NCBI RefSeq assembly: GCF_018343695.1
Contig: NZ_JAGYPJ010000001.1
Coordinates: forward strand, 2,715,992-2,779,991
Source of the DNA: Lederbergia citrisecunda
Lineage (GTDB): Bacteria > Bacillota > Bacilli > Bacillales > Bacillaceae_C
DNA: 64,000 nucleotides
Reading direction: 5' to 3'
Below, in pieces: positions 19,307 through 27,607 of the stretch; the first letter of the stretch is position 1; each line of letters begins with the position of its first letter. The notes beneath the pieces are model-generated. The model made no database searches, was not told the DNA's origin, and saw nothing but the letters and a program-made list of their open reading frames with translations. Made by a program: the position numbers and the translations under genes.

Positions 19307-21997
19307 TTATTCATTTATTGAATTAATAAATTCCATTTGTATTTGTGCATAATTTTGTTCGTCTATTAGTTCTTTGAAACTCATTATAGTTTCATCTCCA
19401 TCTACCAAATAGGCTTCGTAGAGTCCAAAAATCTTCTCAAGAAGGATGATTGAATCTAGTGCTTCCTCTTCATTTACATGTTGTAATTTGGACAAATACC
19501 AATTTTTAAAGTAATAATTAAATCTCTGTTCCATAAAGTCTGCGAGTAGGTTATGCTCTTTCAGAAACTCAATCCTTACAGTTTCTAATCGATAATATTT
19601 TTCAAAGAATTTCTTTGTAATTGTATTTACTGTAGATCCGGAAACAGCTGCATAGTATATGTGAATTGGTAAATCAATAACCTTTGTACGTTTTGAATTT
19701 AGCAATAACTCTTGGAAAAAGAGAGTGTCCTGTCCGGCTGCTCCTTCAACCATTTTAAGAGAGTTGTTTACAATTACATCTTTGCGTACAATGAGAGCCT
19801 GAATGCTCATCGCTTTAAATTGGCTGTTAATTAAATATTTGTTTATGTTACCAGATATTACACTCCCCCCGTTATAGTGAATGGCCGTTTTGTAATAGTC
19901 AAATAACAGTTCCTTATCATCCAAACGTACCATGTTTCCTACTACCATATCGTAACCATTTTTATTTATATCGTCATACAAATGATAATATCCATCGTTT
20001 ACGGCCTCATTATCTGGATCAAGATATGTGACGAACTCTGCTGTGGCGAATTCTATCCCTTTATTTCTCGGACGAGATGCACTTCCGCTTCCTCCATCAT
20101 TATAGAAGTAAGTCTTTACATTCTGATAATCACTTTCCAATCTTTTGATTAATTTAGGAGTATAATTATCCGTAGAGCCATCATCTAGAATGATGATTTC
20201 CATTTCCTCAAATAAACTACTTCTTTTCAAACTATTAAAGCACTTGTTTACTAAATGATCACCATTATTATAAGTTGGAACAATAACAGATAATTTATAA
20301 TCCCTTTGCCTACTTTCAATAATTTGGACATTATTATTAAACTCAAATCTATCTATACTGTATCCATTATCTTTTTGAATAGGACCTTCCATTTCTAGTA
20401 GAGTAGATAATTCAAACGAATCTTTCCAAAAAACGGTCCTATATTTATCTTTAATAATATCTACATAGTTATGTTCGATGCCTTCTATTAATTGTCCTTT
20501 ATCATAGAACGCATTTTTTGTAATATAATCGGAGTTTGTATATTTGAAGCCGTTTATCATATCTTCTAAATAAAACTCACCGTATTCTTTATTAGCATCA
20601 AAGAATGCTACGAAATCATACTCTTTTAGCAACGTATCGTTAACTTCTTTTTCTGTAAAAAGACTTTTATAGGGATACATTTGTTTGTCGAAAGTAGTAC
20701 TTACATAGTTATTTACTTCTTTAACAATAACAGCTACGCTTCTATTTCTTTTACTATAGTTAAAGCCTATTTTTTCTAGCATTTCTTCTATTCGTTGAAA
20801 ACTCGTTTCTTTGGACATTACTCTCCTGATTCCTAAAACTTGTTGCTTATAAACTTCTTCTTCAGACAAACTATCAAAAATGGATTTAATTTCTTTATCG
20901 TCATTAATCATGTAAACATTTGGAAACTGATTATTTACACCAATACTATAGTTTGAAAGTATAATATTGCCTAATGCTTGCACTTCATATACTCTATTAG
21001 CAAACATAGTATTACTATATTTCACACTATTTAAATTGATCGTCCAATTAAAAAGCTTATAAAGCTTCTGAAGATTATGGTGATCAATCGCAGGAGAAAC
21101 ATAAGGTAAATATTCTTTTGGGAAAAAATACTGTTCTAGTTTGAACTCATAATTTCTATCAATAATTTTCAAACCTTTTTCTGCATTCAATACTCCGTCA
21201 AATAGTATTCTCGTTTCTTTTTGCCGGTCAGGATATTTATCATACCAAGATCCTGCAAACAATGCTTCATTTCTCTTAGGAAACTTCCTCATTCCAATAG
21301 GATTGTGATACATCGGGTTTATACCAAAACTAAGTAAATGAACATGTTCATTATTACAATCATTTTTATAATCTGCTATTTTTTCCTCAGCAGTTGTAAA
21401 AATATAATCACATTTCTTAGCAATACCTAGAAATACATCGTAATTAACCGGATCTTCTTTTGAGTAAAAAACAATCTTCGTATTTTGCTTTTTAAAGTAC
21501 TCAATAATAGCTTCTAAGTCTTCTCTATGTCTTCTTATGTTGGGATTACCTAAACCTTTCCACTTTAAATCCAAACCTTTCCAAGTGGTAACTACTAAAA
21601 GCACATCTAGCTTTTCTGATATATTTTTATATTTATCTCTTTCAATATATATAAAATTAGCCACTCCATCGAAAGAATTAAATAAAAACTCATCACAAAT
21701 AATGCCGATGTTTACATTAATTCTCTCGTAGTAACGACTACCATTACTTTCTGGAATTTGGTCTAACAACGGTTTTACACTTTCAAAAAAACCTTGATCG
21801 GACACTTGATCTCTGTATCTAATATATTCAATTTTATTAGTATTATCTTTGATTGGCCCTATTATATTTTCATTAGGTTGATAAACAACATTATATTTAT
21901 CTAAAAGTAATTTTTTATCTTGTTTAATTGCTTCATTTAATCTCTTTTTTATATCATCAATTATGGATAATCTATTATCAATTGAATTTATATCCAC
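19307..21997 (-). CDS. Two-domain glycosyltransferase (CgeB-like GT-B + GT2)
   Basis: The 896-residue product starts at a GTG one base after the upstream stop, with AGGAGG inside the upstream gene, so translation is coupled. The N-terminal half (about 60-400) resembles CgeB/DUF3880-type glycosyltransferases: NIGIICDEFLFNSFDGV, VTTWKGLDLKWKGLG, NEALFAGSWYDKYPDR, and KYSNTMFANRVYEVQALGN with LSNYS. Residues about 575-890 are a GT2 domain: KLSVIVPTYNNGDHLVNKC, EIIILDDGSTDNY, SASRPRNKGIEFATAEF and TYLDPDNEA as the DXD region. It most likely adds two sugars of the repeat unit or polymerises it. The family composition is clear, but donor and acceptor are not. Confidence 0.75.
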   Translation of the reverse strand: MDINSIDNRLSIIDDIKKRLNEAIKQDKKLLLDKYNVVYQPNENIIGPIKDNTNKIEYIRYRDQVSDQGFFESVKPLLDQIPESNGSRYYERINVNIGIICDEFLFNSFDGVANFIYIERDKYKNISEKLDVLLVVTTWKGLDLKWKGLGNPNIRRHREDLEAIIEYFKKQNTKIVFYSKEDPVNYDVFLGIAKKCDYIFTTAEEKIADYKNDCNNEHVHLLSFGINPMYHNPIGMRKFPKRNEALFAGSWYDKYPDRQKETRILFDGVLNAEKGLKIIDRNYEFKLEQYFFPKEYLPYVSPAIDHHNLQKLYKLFNWTINLNSVKYSNTMFANRVYEVQALGNIILSNYSIGVNNQFPNVYMINDDKEIKSIFDSLSEEEVYKQQVLGIRRVMSKETSFQRIEEMLEKIGFNYSKRNRSVAVIVKEVNNYVSTTFDKQMYPYKSLFTEKEVNDTLLKEYDFVAFFDANKEYGEFYLEDMINGFKYTNSDYITKNAFYDKGQLIEGIEHNYVDIIKDKYRTVFWKDSFELSTLLEMEGPIQKDNGYSIDRFEFNNNVQIIESRQRDYKLSVIVPTYNNGDHLVNKCFNSLKRSSLFEEMEIIILDDGSTDNYTPKLIKRLESDYQNVKTYFYNDGGSGSASRPRNKGIEFATAEFVTYLDPDNEAVNDGYYHLYDDINKNGYDMVVGNMVRLDDKELLFDYYKTAIHYNGGSVISGNINKYLINSQFKAMSIQALIVRKDVIVNNSLKMVEGAAGQDTLFFQELLLNSKRTKVIDLPIHIYYAAVSGSTVNTITKKFFEKYYRLETVRIEFLKEHNLLADFMEQRFNYYFKNWYLSKLQHVNEEEALDSIILLEKIFGLYEAYLVDGDETIMSFKELIDEQNYAQIQMEFINSINE

Positions 21998-21998
21998 T

Positions 21999-22961
21999 TT
22001 ATTTCCTCCTGAAAATTCTTCTTCGCTTTTCCCAATAGAATAAAGTTAGCTTCCCTAAAGTAGACTTACTAATAGCATTATATTTACGTAGTAATTGTTT
22101 ATAAGAAACAAGTAACTTTTCTTCATTAGAAAGTGCAGAAACTAATTGTTCTTGTAAATAAATATTTTTTTCTAAACCATTAATGGAACTCTCTCTCTCA
22201 TCCATATGCAATTGTTCAATATTTTCGTTATAATCTTTTGAGTAACCTTGATTCAATTCTTCTATTTCTTTTTCCAACTTATCTATAATGCGATTTTTTT
22301 CTTTACTATCAATTAAGTATTGCTTTTGTAGCATTGTGATTGAATTTTCCAGAGATAATATCATATCTCTACTTGTTTGTACTTCATTTGAATTTTCTTT
22401 TTTCTTATAAACGATTCCTATCCAATTTCCGAAGTACGTTAATTCATCTATAATGAGGCCATCCATTTGAAGGTCACATATTTCCGTTAAATAAAAAAGT
22501 TTTTTTTGATCGATTGAATTAGTTGCACCAAACGGAACTGTAATAATTATTTGCCCCTCATTATTCAATAGATTATATGCTTTTTTTACAATTCTTTTTG
22601 GATCAGTTGCATACCCTAATCCATCTCTCAAAATAATTGAATCAAACGACATATCCCCAAAGTTATATGCCATGAAATTCCCAACTTTAAAATCAATAAA
22701 TTGATTAGTAAATTCGTCTTCATCTTTAAGTAAATCTTTAGCAAATTCAATGGCTTCTTCGGAAATATCTATCCCTACCACACTTTTCCCTTCTCTACCT
22801 AATAAAATAGAGGCAATACCTTGAGAACATCCAACATCTAAAATGTCATCACCCTTAGAGTTTTTACAAATCCAATGAACTTTTTTCCTTGTTTCATCAC
22901 ATTCGGCCTCACCTAGTTCTCCATAGTATGCTTCTGCAATTCTATCTAAAGGTTTATTCAC
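21999..22961 (-). CDS. SAM-dependent methyltransferase with C-terminal coiled coil (paralog)
   Basis: The start is a GTG behind AGGAGT (320 residues). The methyltransferase domain (1-195) contains DILDVGCSQGIASILLGRE, VVGIDISEEAIEFAKDLL, ILRDGLGYATDPKRIV and GQIIITVPFGA. A coiled coil of about 90 residues follows (MILSLENSITMLQKQYL to NEEKLLVSYKQLL), then the tail SKSTLGKLTLFYWEKRRRI. The protein matches that at 18020-19261 at both ends but has a coiled coil about half as long. If the helix works as a spacer, the two would differ in reach. Where canonical methyltransferases of this class have EVLEH after strand 4, this one has DGLGY. This may signal a different acceptor or reduced activity. 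Confidence 0.72.
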   Translation of the reverse strand: MNKPLDRIAEAYYGELGEAECDETRKKVHWICKNSKGDDILDVGCSQGIASILLGREGKSVVGIDISEEAIEFAKDLLKDEDEFTNQFIDFKVGNFMAYNFGDMSFDSIILRDGLGYATDPKRIVKKAYNLLNNEGQIIITVPFGATNSIDQKKLFYLTEICDLQMDGLIIDELTYFGNWIGIVYKKKENSNEVQTSRDMILSLENSITMLQKQYLIDSKEKNRIIDKLEKEIEELNQGYSKDYNENIEQLHMDERESSINGLEKNIYLQEQLVSALSNEEKLLVSYKQLLRKYNAISKSTLGKLTLFYWEKRRRIFRRK

Positions 22962-23000
22962 TATATCCGACTCCTATTTTTATTTTCACAAACTACAAAG

Positions 23001-23040
23001 AAGTGTTGCCAGAAGGAAGATTCTTTCTAACAACACTCCT
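23001..23040 (-). other. Hairpin inside the glycosyltransferase operon
   Basis: AGTGTTG (23002-23008) pairs with CAACACT (23031-23037), with a further AGAAG/CTTTCT pairing inside. The downstream minus strand reads TCTTTGTAG, so the U tract is weak. It lies between the dehydrogenase stop and the methyltransferase start and may attenuate expression or adjust mRNA stability within the operon. Confidence 0.45.
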
Positions 23041-23052
23041 TTATTTAATATC

Positions 23053-24333
23053 CTAGTTATTAAGAATCATCTCTTTTTTGGTAAATTTATAGAGATTTCC
23101 TAAATTAATATATTCATATTCGTCTGAACGATTTTGAACAATATTTTTCGTATCAAAAATACGCTTGGTTGACATGCCAGAAAGCTTATTAAAATTCAAT
23201 TCTTTAAATTCACTGTGGTCCGTTAATACAACTATTAGGTCTGATTCGAAAACTGCTTCTTCAATGTCTTTTATTACAATATCGCCTTCCACATGAGGAT
23301 CAAAGGTTCTAATCGTGTATTTACCTTGCGATAGAAGCATATCATAAATTTCCATAGCAGGACTTTCCCTGATATCATCAACATTTCCTTTATACGTTAA
23401 ACCAAATAATGTTACAACTTTCCCCTGAACATCTTCCATAAGGGTATTTACGTTTTCTACAATATATGAAGGCATAGACGTATTTACAGTACGAGCTAAA
23501 TTGATAATTTTTGCAGATTCAGGTGCTTTAGCAACAATAAAATAAGGATCTACTGCTAAGCAGTGTCCGCCTACTCCAGGACCTGGATAATGTAGATTTA
23601 CCCTTGGATGCTTGTTTGCCATTTCTATTACATCAAGAGTATTAATCTCTAATTCATTACATACTTTTGTCAATTCGTTTGCTAATGCTATATTCACATC
23701 ACGGAAAGTGTTTTCCATTAATTTAGACATTTCAGCAGTTTTAGCATTGGTTTTTATAAGTTCACCTTGAACAAAAGTAGCATAAACCTTAGCACCCGCT
23801 TCAGTACATGCTGGAGTAATTCCACCTACTATACGGTTATTATGCACTAATTCGTACATAATTTGTCCAGGAAGGACACGTTCTGGACAATGTACTAAAT
23901 AAATATCTTCACCTACTACAAAACCAGCAGCTTCAATTGCAGGTTTTACATAATCATCCATACTTCTTGGTGCAATTGTAGATTCCACGATTAATACATT
24001 TCCCTTTTCAAGTAGAGGAATTACGCTATTAACTGCACTAAGGACAAAAGATAGATCGCAAGATTTATAAAGATCATCGTTATTTGGTGATGGAACAGCA
24101 ATAATAAAAGCATCTGCTTTTTCAGGAGATAAAGAAGCTCTAAATTTTCCTTTTGCAACTACTTCTTCCAACGCTTCTTGAAGACCAGGTTCTTCTATAT
24201 GAATCTTCCCTGAATTTAATGATTGTATTACTTCCGGACGAACATCTACTCCTATAACATCAACATCGTGTTTTGCAAACATAATTGATGTTGGTAATCC
24301 AATATATCCTAAACCAACTGTACAAAGTTTCAT
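23053..24333 (-). CDS. wecC: UDP-N-acetyl-D-mannosamine dehydrogenase (UDP-ManNAcA synthesis)
   Basis: A 426-residue member of the UDP-glucose/GDP-mannose dehydrogenase family. Motifs are the NAD-binding GLGYIGLPTSIMFA (7-20), IVESTIAPRS, HCPERVLPG, ENTFRDVNIALANEL, and GPGVGGHCLAVDPYF with the catalytic Cys258. The C-terminal domain has LFGLTYKGNVDDIRESPA. The HCPERVLPG and GGHCLAVDPYFI variants are the ones usual in WecC/EpsD-like ManNAc dehydrogenases rather than UDP-glucose dehydrogenases. With the epimerase at 12462-13607 it converts UDP-GlcNAc through UDP-ManNAc to UDP-ManNAcA, giving an anionic sugar. A GGAGG ribosome binding site precedes the ATG, 18 nt after the upstream GT4 gene. 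Confidence 0.9.
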   Translation of the reverse strand: MKLCTVGLGYIGLPTSIMFAKHDVDVIGVDVRPEVIQSLNSGKIHIEEPGLQEALEEVVAKGKFRASLSPEKADAFIIAVPSPNNDDLYKSCDLSFVLSAVNSVIPLLEKGNVLIVESTIAPRSMDDYVKPAIEAAGFVVGEDIYLVHCPERVLPGQIMYELVHNNRIVGGITPACTEAGAKVYATFVQGELIKTNAKTAEMSKLMENTFRDVNIALANELTKVCNELEINTLDVIEMANKHPRVNLHYPGPGVGGHCLAVDPYFIVAKAPESAKIINLARTVNTSMPSYIVENVNTLMEDVQGKVVTLFGLTYKGNVDDIRESPAMEIYDMLLSQGKYTIRTFDPHVEGDIVIKDIEEAVFESDLIVVLTDHSEFKELNFNKLSGMSTKRIFDTKNIVQNRSDEYEYINLGNLYKFTKKEMILNN

Positions 24334-24351
24334 TTAAATTCCTCCTAAAAG

Positions 24352-25641
24352 TCACATGATTAATTTATGATATACGTTAATAAAATGCACTTTTTCCTCT
24401 TCCCAATTGTACTTGTCCTTTGCTTCGGCACAATTCCTACTAAATTCATCTCTTAATGCCTTATCGTCAATTAGTTTATTAACACCTCGAGCTATATCCT
24501 TATAATCATGTGAATCTACACAAATACCAATTTGTTCTCCTTCGACAACTTTTTTAATCTCTGGAAAACTACAAGCAACTACAGGAACTCCACTCATCAT
24601 GTATTCAAAAAGCTTGTTTGAAGATGCAGACCAGTGGTTGAAGCATATATTATTTAAAACTTGGAAGCCGAGATATGCGTTTTTGGTGTAACTCGGTAGA
24701 TCCTCCAAAGGAACTTTCGGGATAAATTTCACTTTTTCAGATAAATTCAAATCACTTACTAATTTCATAAGTTCTGGCTTTTGCTTCCCATCTCCAATAA
24801 AAACTAGAACACCCTCTTTAAACAGTGGCGCGGCTTGAATTAATTTCTCTAAACCTCTACCAATTTGAATGCCTCCTTGGTAAAGCAATATTTTAGTATC
24901 ATCCGGCACGTTCAACATTTGATGTATCGATATTATTTTATTGAAATCTCCATTTTTTTTAAATGGGTAATTGTGCACAACATTAGGATAAAAGCCATAT
25001 AAATCTTCGTTATACTTTGCTCTTGTATTGTTTTCAACAATCATAGAGTCAATCTTTTTCAATAGAAAACCTTCTATTTTCCCATACATCTTACTATTGT
25101 ATCCAGTACGACTAGTCTGAACTTCATGTGAATCATAAACTAACTTCTTTCCACTGAATCTCCATTTCGAGCAAACATAGCCTTGTAATAGGGTGTTTAA
25201 ATCATTCGAATGATAAATATCATAAGTTTTCGAATAACCTTTTACTACCATTCTTAAATAGATATTCGCCTTTATCCACCAAGGAATTAACTTCAATTTA
25301 TATAATAAGCCTAAAAACACTGTAAGAATAACTGTAAATATTGGCAGAACATATACAGCGGCTGCCCACAAAATAAAAAATAACAGCAAGTTTATTTTTT
25401 TCTTTTTCAGAAAGCGAAGAAATCCCTGCATATATTCGAGTAAGATTGGATATCTCCTTACGCGGTAAACATTAAAGTTTTCATTTCGCTTTTCATATTT
25501 TGGGAGATTTTTGTCAGCTGGATCATGTATGCAAATGAGATCAACAGAATAACCTCTTTCTGACAATGCGGTACATTCTCTCAGAACTCTTGCATCATTG
25601 GTAAAATGATTCCACACAAACATACAAACTTTTTTACTCAT
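24352..25641 (-). CDS. GT4-type glycosyltransferase with an internal membrane segment
   Basis: The 429-residue GT-B protein begins MSKKVCMFVWNHFTNDARVL and shows LVYDSHEVQTSRTGY, then ILLYQGGIQIGRGLEKLI, VFIGDGKQKPELM, LSEKVKFIPKVPLEDLPSY, and SSNKLFEYMMSGVPVVACSFPEI at the donor site. An unusual hydrophobic pair of helices (about residues 80-115, LLLFFILWAAAVYVLPIF) interrupts the N-terminal Rossmann half. It probably holds the enzyme against the membrane, as expected for transfer to undecaprenyl-linked acceptors. It sits between the other GT4 gene (44-nt gap) and the dehydrogenase (18-nt gap) in one operon. Confidence 0.82.
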   Translation of the reverse strand: MSKKVCMFVWNHFTNDARVLRECTALSERGYSVDLICIHDPADKNLPKYEKRNENFNVYRVRRYPILLEYMQGFLRFLKKKKINLLLFFILWAAAVYVLPIFTVILTVFLGLLYKLKLIPWWIKANIYLRMVVKGYSKTYDIYHSNDLNTLLQGYVCSKWRFSGKKLVYDSHEVQTSRTGYNSKMYGKIEGFLLKKIDSMIVENNTRAKYNEDLYGFYPNVVHNYPFKKNGDFNKIISIHQMLNVPDDTKILLYQGGIQIGRGLEKLIQAAPLFKEGVLVFIGDGKQKPELMKLVSDLNLSEKVKFIPKVPLEDLPSYTKNAYLGFQVLNNICFNHWSASSNKLFEYMMSGVPVVACSFPEIKKVVEGEQIGICVDSHDYKDIARGVNKLIDDKALRDEFSRNCAEAKDKYNWEEEKVHFINVYHKLIM

Positions 25642-25685
25642 TAATCTTCAATCCTTTTTAATATATAGAAAAAGGCCAAATCATG

Positions 25686-26888
25686 TTAATCAGTTTCATT
25701 AAGAATTGCTTCCAAAGAATTGATATTTTTTTCCCAAAGAAAATTATCTCTAATACAACTTTCACAATTTCGAGACATCGTTATTCTTTCTTTAGGATTT
25801 TCAAATATATATTTAATATATTTATAGATCTCATCTACTTCTCTATTTTCAGAAACAAAGCCAACATGGTTTTCTTCTATTAATGTTTTTGAATAACCTG
25901 ATACGGACGCAACAATTGGTATTTTACATGTCATATAATCAATTACTTTTCCTGGTAAAACAGTATCAAATACTTGTTTATCATTTAAGCTTACTATTCC
26001 CACATGGTGTTGACGAATAACTTCTAAACAATCTTTTCTTGTCAAGGGAGACTTAAGAGTTACATTTTCCAATTTTTCTGTTTGAATAAATTCTTTTAGC
26101 TCTTTTCTTTTAATGCCGTAACCAATCACAGTTAAGTTAAAATTATTTTGATCTAATTTTCTAGCAAGGTCTTTTAAAAATTCCACATCTTGCGCTAGAC
26201 CAATATTCCCCGTATAAATAACTCTATATTCTTCATTCGAAACTGAAGTAGATTTAATCTCGTATTCCCTAGCTGAATTAGGAATATAATGTATTTTCCC
26301 AGGAGGGAGATGGGCTTTTTCGCTAATAAAATCAATAAATCCACTGCTATTGACTATGATATAATCGGCATTTTTATACATAACTTTCTCAACCCAGCCA
26401 AAAAACTTCAAAATCATTCTATTATTAAATACTCCTACTCCCCGTAAAGATTCAGGCCAAAGGTCTCGAATCTCTAAAATCAGTTTAGTATTCATTTTCT
26501 TTTTAGCTATTAATCCAACTATACCTATAAAGATAGGCGGGGATGTAACATATATAAAATCATATTTATGTTTGTCTTTTACAATCTTAAATATTAGTTT
26601 TATAGCAACCTCTATGAAGAAAAATAGTCGGTTAATAAGGCTTCTAGAATATTTTCGATTACTTACATGTATTCTCGTAATTTTAGGAGAATCATTCTCT
26701 ATGGTTATATCATCCCAAAACATATTATCCTCATAAATCTTTTTGTTAGGGTAGGAAGGATCTGTAGTCATAACTGAGACATCGTATCCTTTATGTGTTA
26801 ATAATTGATAAATGTTTTTTATTCTATTTCCAGCACTACCAATCTCAGGATAAAAATGTTGAGAAATAATCAAGATCCTCTTATTCAC
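25686..26888 (-). CDS. GT4-type glycosyltransferase (WbuB-like)
   Basis: The first gene of the glycosyltransferase operon begins at a GTG behind TAGGAG. The 400-residue product has the typical GT4/WbuB layout: ILIISQHFYPEIGSAGNRI, DFIYVTSPPIFIGIVGLI, LILEIRDLWPESLRGVG, HYIPNSAREYEI, VIYTGNIGLAQDVEFL, and VLPGKVIDYMTCKIPIVAS at the nucleotide-sugar site. A short hydrophobic helix around residues 115-128 probably touches the membrane. WbuB-family enzymes commonly transfer N-acetylated aminosugars early in repeat-unit assembly. The exact sugar is not determinable here. Confidence 0.85.
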   Translation of the reverse strand: MNKRILIISQHFYPEIGSAGNRIKNIYQLLTHKGYDVSVMTTDPSYPNKKIYEDNMFWDDITIENDSPKITRIHVSNRKYSRSLINRLFFFIEVAIKLIFKIVKDKHKYDFIYVTSPPIFIGIVGLIAKKKMNTKLILEIRDLWPESLRGVGVFNNRMILKFFGWVEKVMYKNADYIIVNSSGFIDFISEKAHLPPGKIHYIPNSAREYEIKSTSVSNEEYRVIYTGNIGLAQDVEFLKDLARKLDQNNFNLTVIGYGIKRKELKEFIQTEKLENVTLKSPLTRKDCLEVIRQHHVGIVSLNDKQVFDTVLPGKVIDYMTCKIPIVASVSGYSKTLIEENHVGFVSENREVDEIYKYIKYIFENPKERITMSRNCESCIRDNFLWEKNINSLEAILNETD

Positions 26889-27545
26889 TTATTACGCTCC
26901 TAAATTCGAATTTGTCATGTGAATAAATACCTATATCCTTATTAGGATACTCATTTATCATTAATAAACAACTGATTTTTTCAACTATTTAGTAAATCTA
27001 AATAAACAACAACACTAATTATATGTCGATTTGTAAGGAAAAACCAGTATTTTTCTCAAACTTTTACACAATCTTAAAAAATATTAATTTTTAATTACAA
27101 TAATAGTAAAATTAGTAATTCGCCAAAAAGGACTATTATCCTGGTTGTTTGTGTTGAAGTTAATAATAATTCGCACTCAAAATCCTCACCAAAATAATAG
27201 TATATGTATTATGCTCATTTTTCCTCGCTAGTCTTGATTATGGTCCTTGACAGAAATTCTAATAATATAAAAAACATCTGGTTTAGTAATATTGTCTAGA
27301 AAACACTACCAATAATGCAATGTCCCCTGTAGGATAGAGCATAATAGCCAAAACATTCAACTACCAAAAGAAATAATAACTGTTTTTAGTGAATTAGAGA
27401 TTTTATAGCATCTATTCAAAGCTGGATTAAATACTTTTCACAAAAGCTTTTACAAAAAAAGTGACTAATATACTTTATGGCAACACCATTTTACTATTAA
27501 AAATTTAATATCAACTAATGGTAATGCAAAAACAAAAAAGGACGT
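26889..27545. other. Long intergenic region upstream of the glycosyltransferase operon
   Basis: No gene is visible in about 650 nt. On the minus strand a TATAAT at 27018-27023, 130 nt upstream of the first GT4 gene, is a plausible -10 box, but its -35 partner (CTGGTT/TGGTTT) is poor. The sequence is very AT-rich with many scattered stops on both strands. I see no decayed gene here. Confidence 0.4.
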
Positions 27546-27599
27546 AAAAATGAACTGCCCAATTGTTTGTTGTGCCTAACAATTAGGCAGTTCATTTTT
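27546..27599 (-). terminator. Strong bidirectional terminator
   Basis: A 22-bp stem with one mismatch (27546-27567 with 27578-27599) closes with AAAAA on one side and TTTTT on the other. It lies 8 nt past the stop of the minus-strand fusion gene and isolates it from the glycosyltransferase operon. Confidence 0.9.
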
Positions 27600-27607
27600 A
27601 CACCCTT

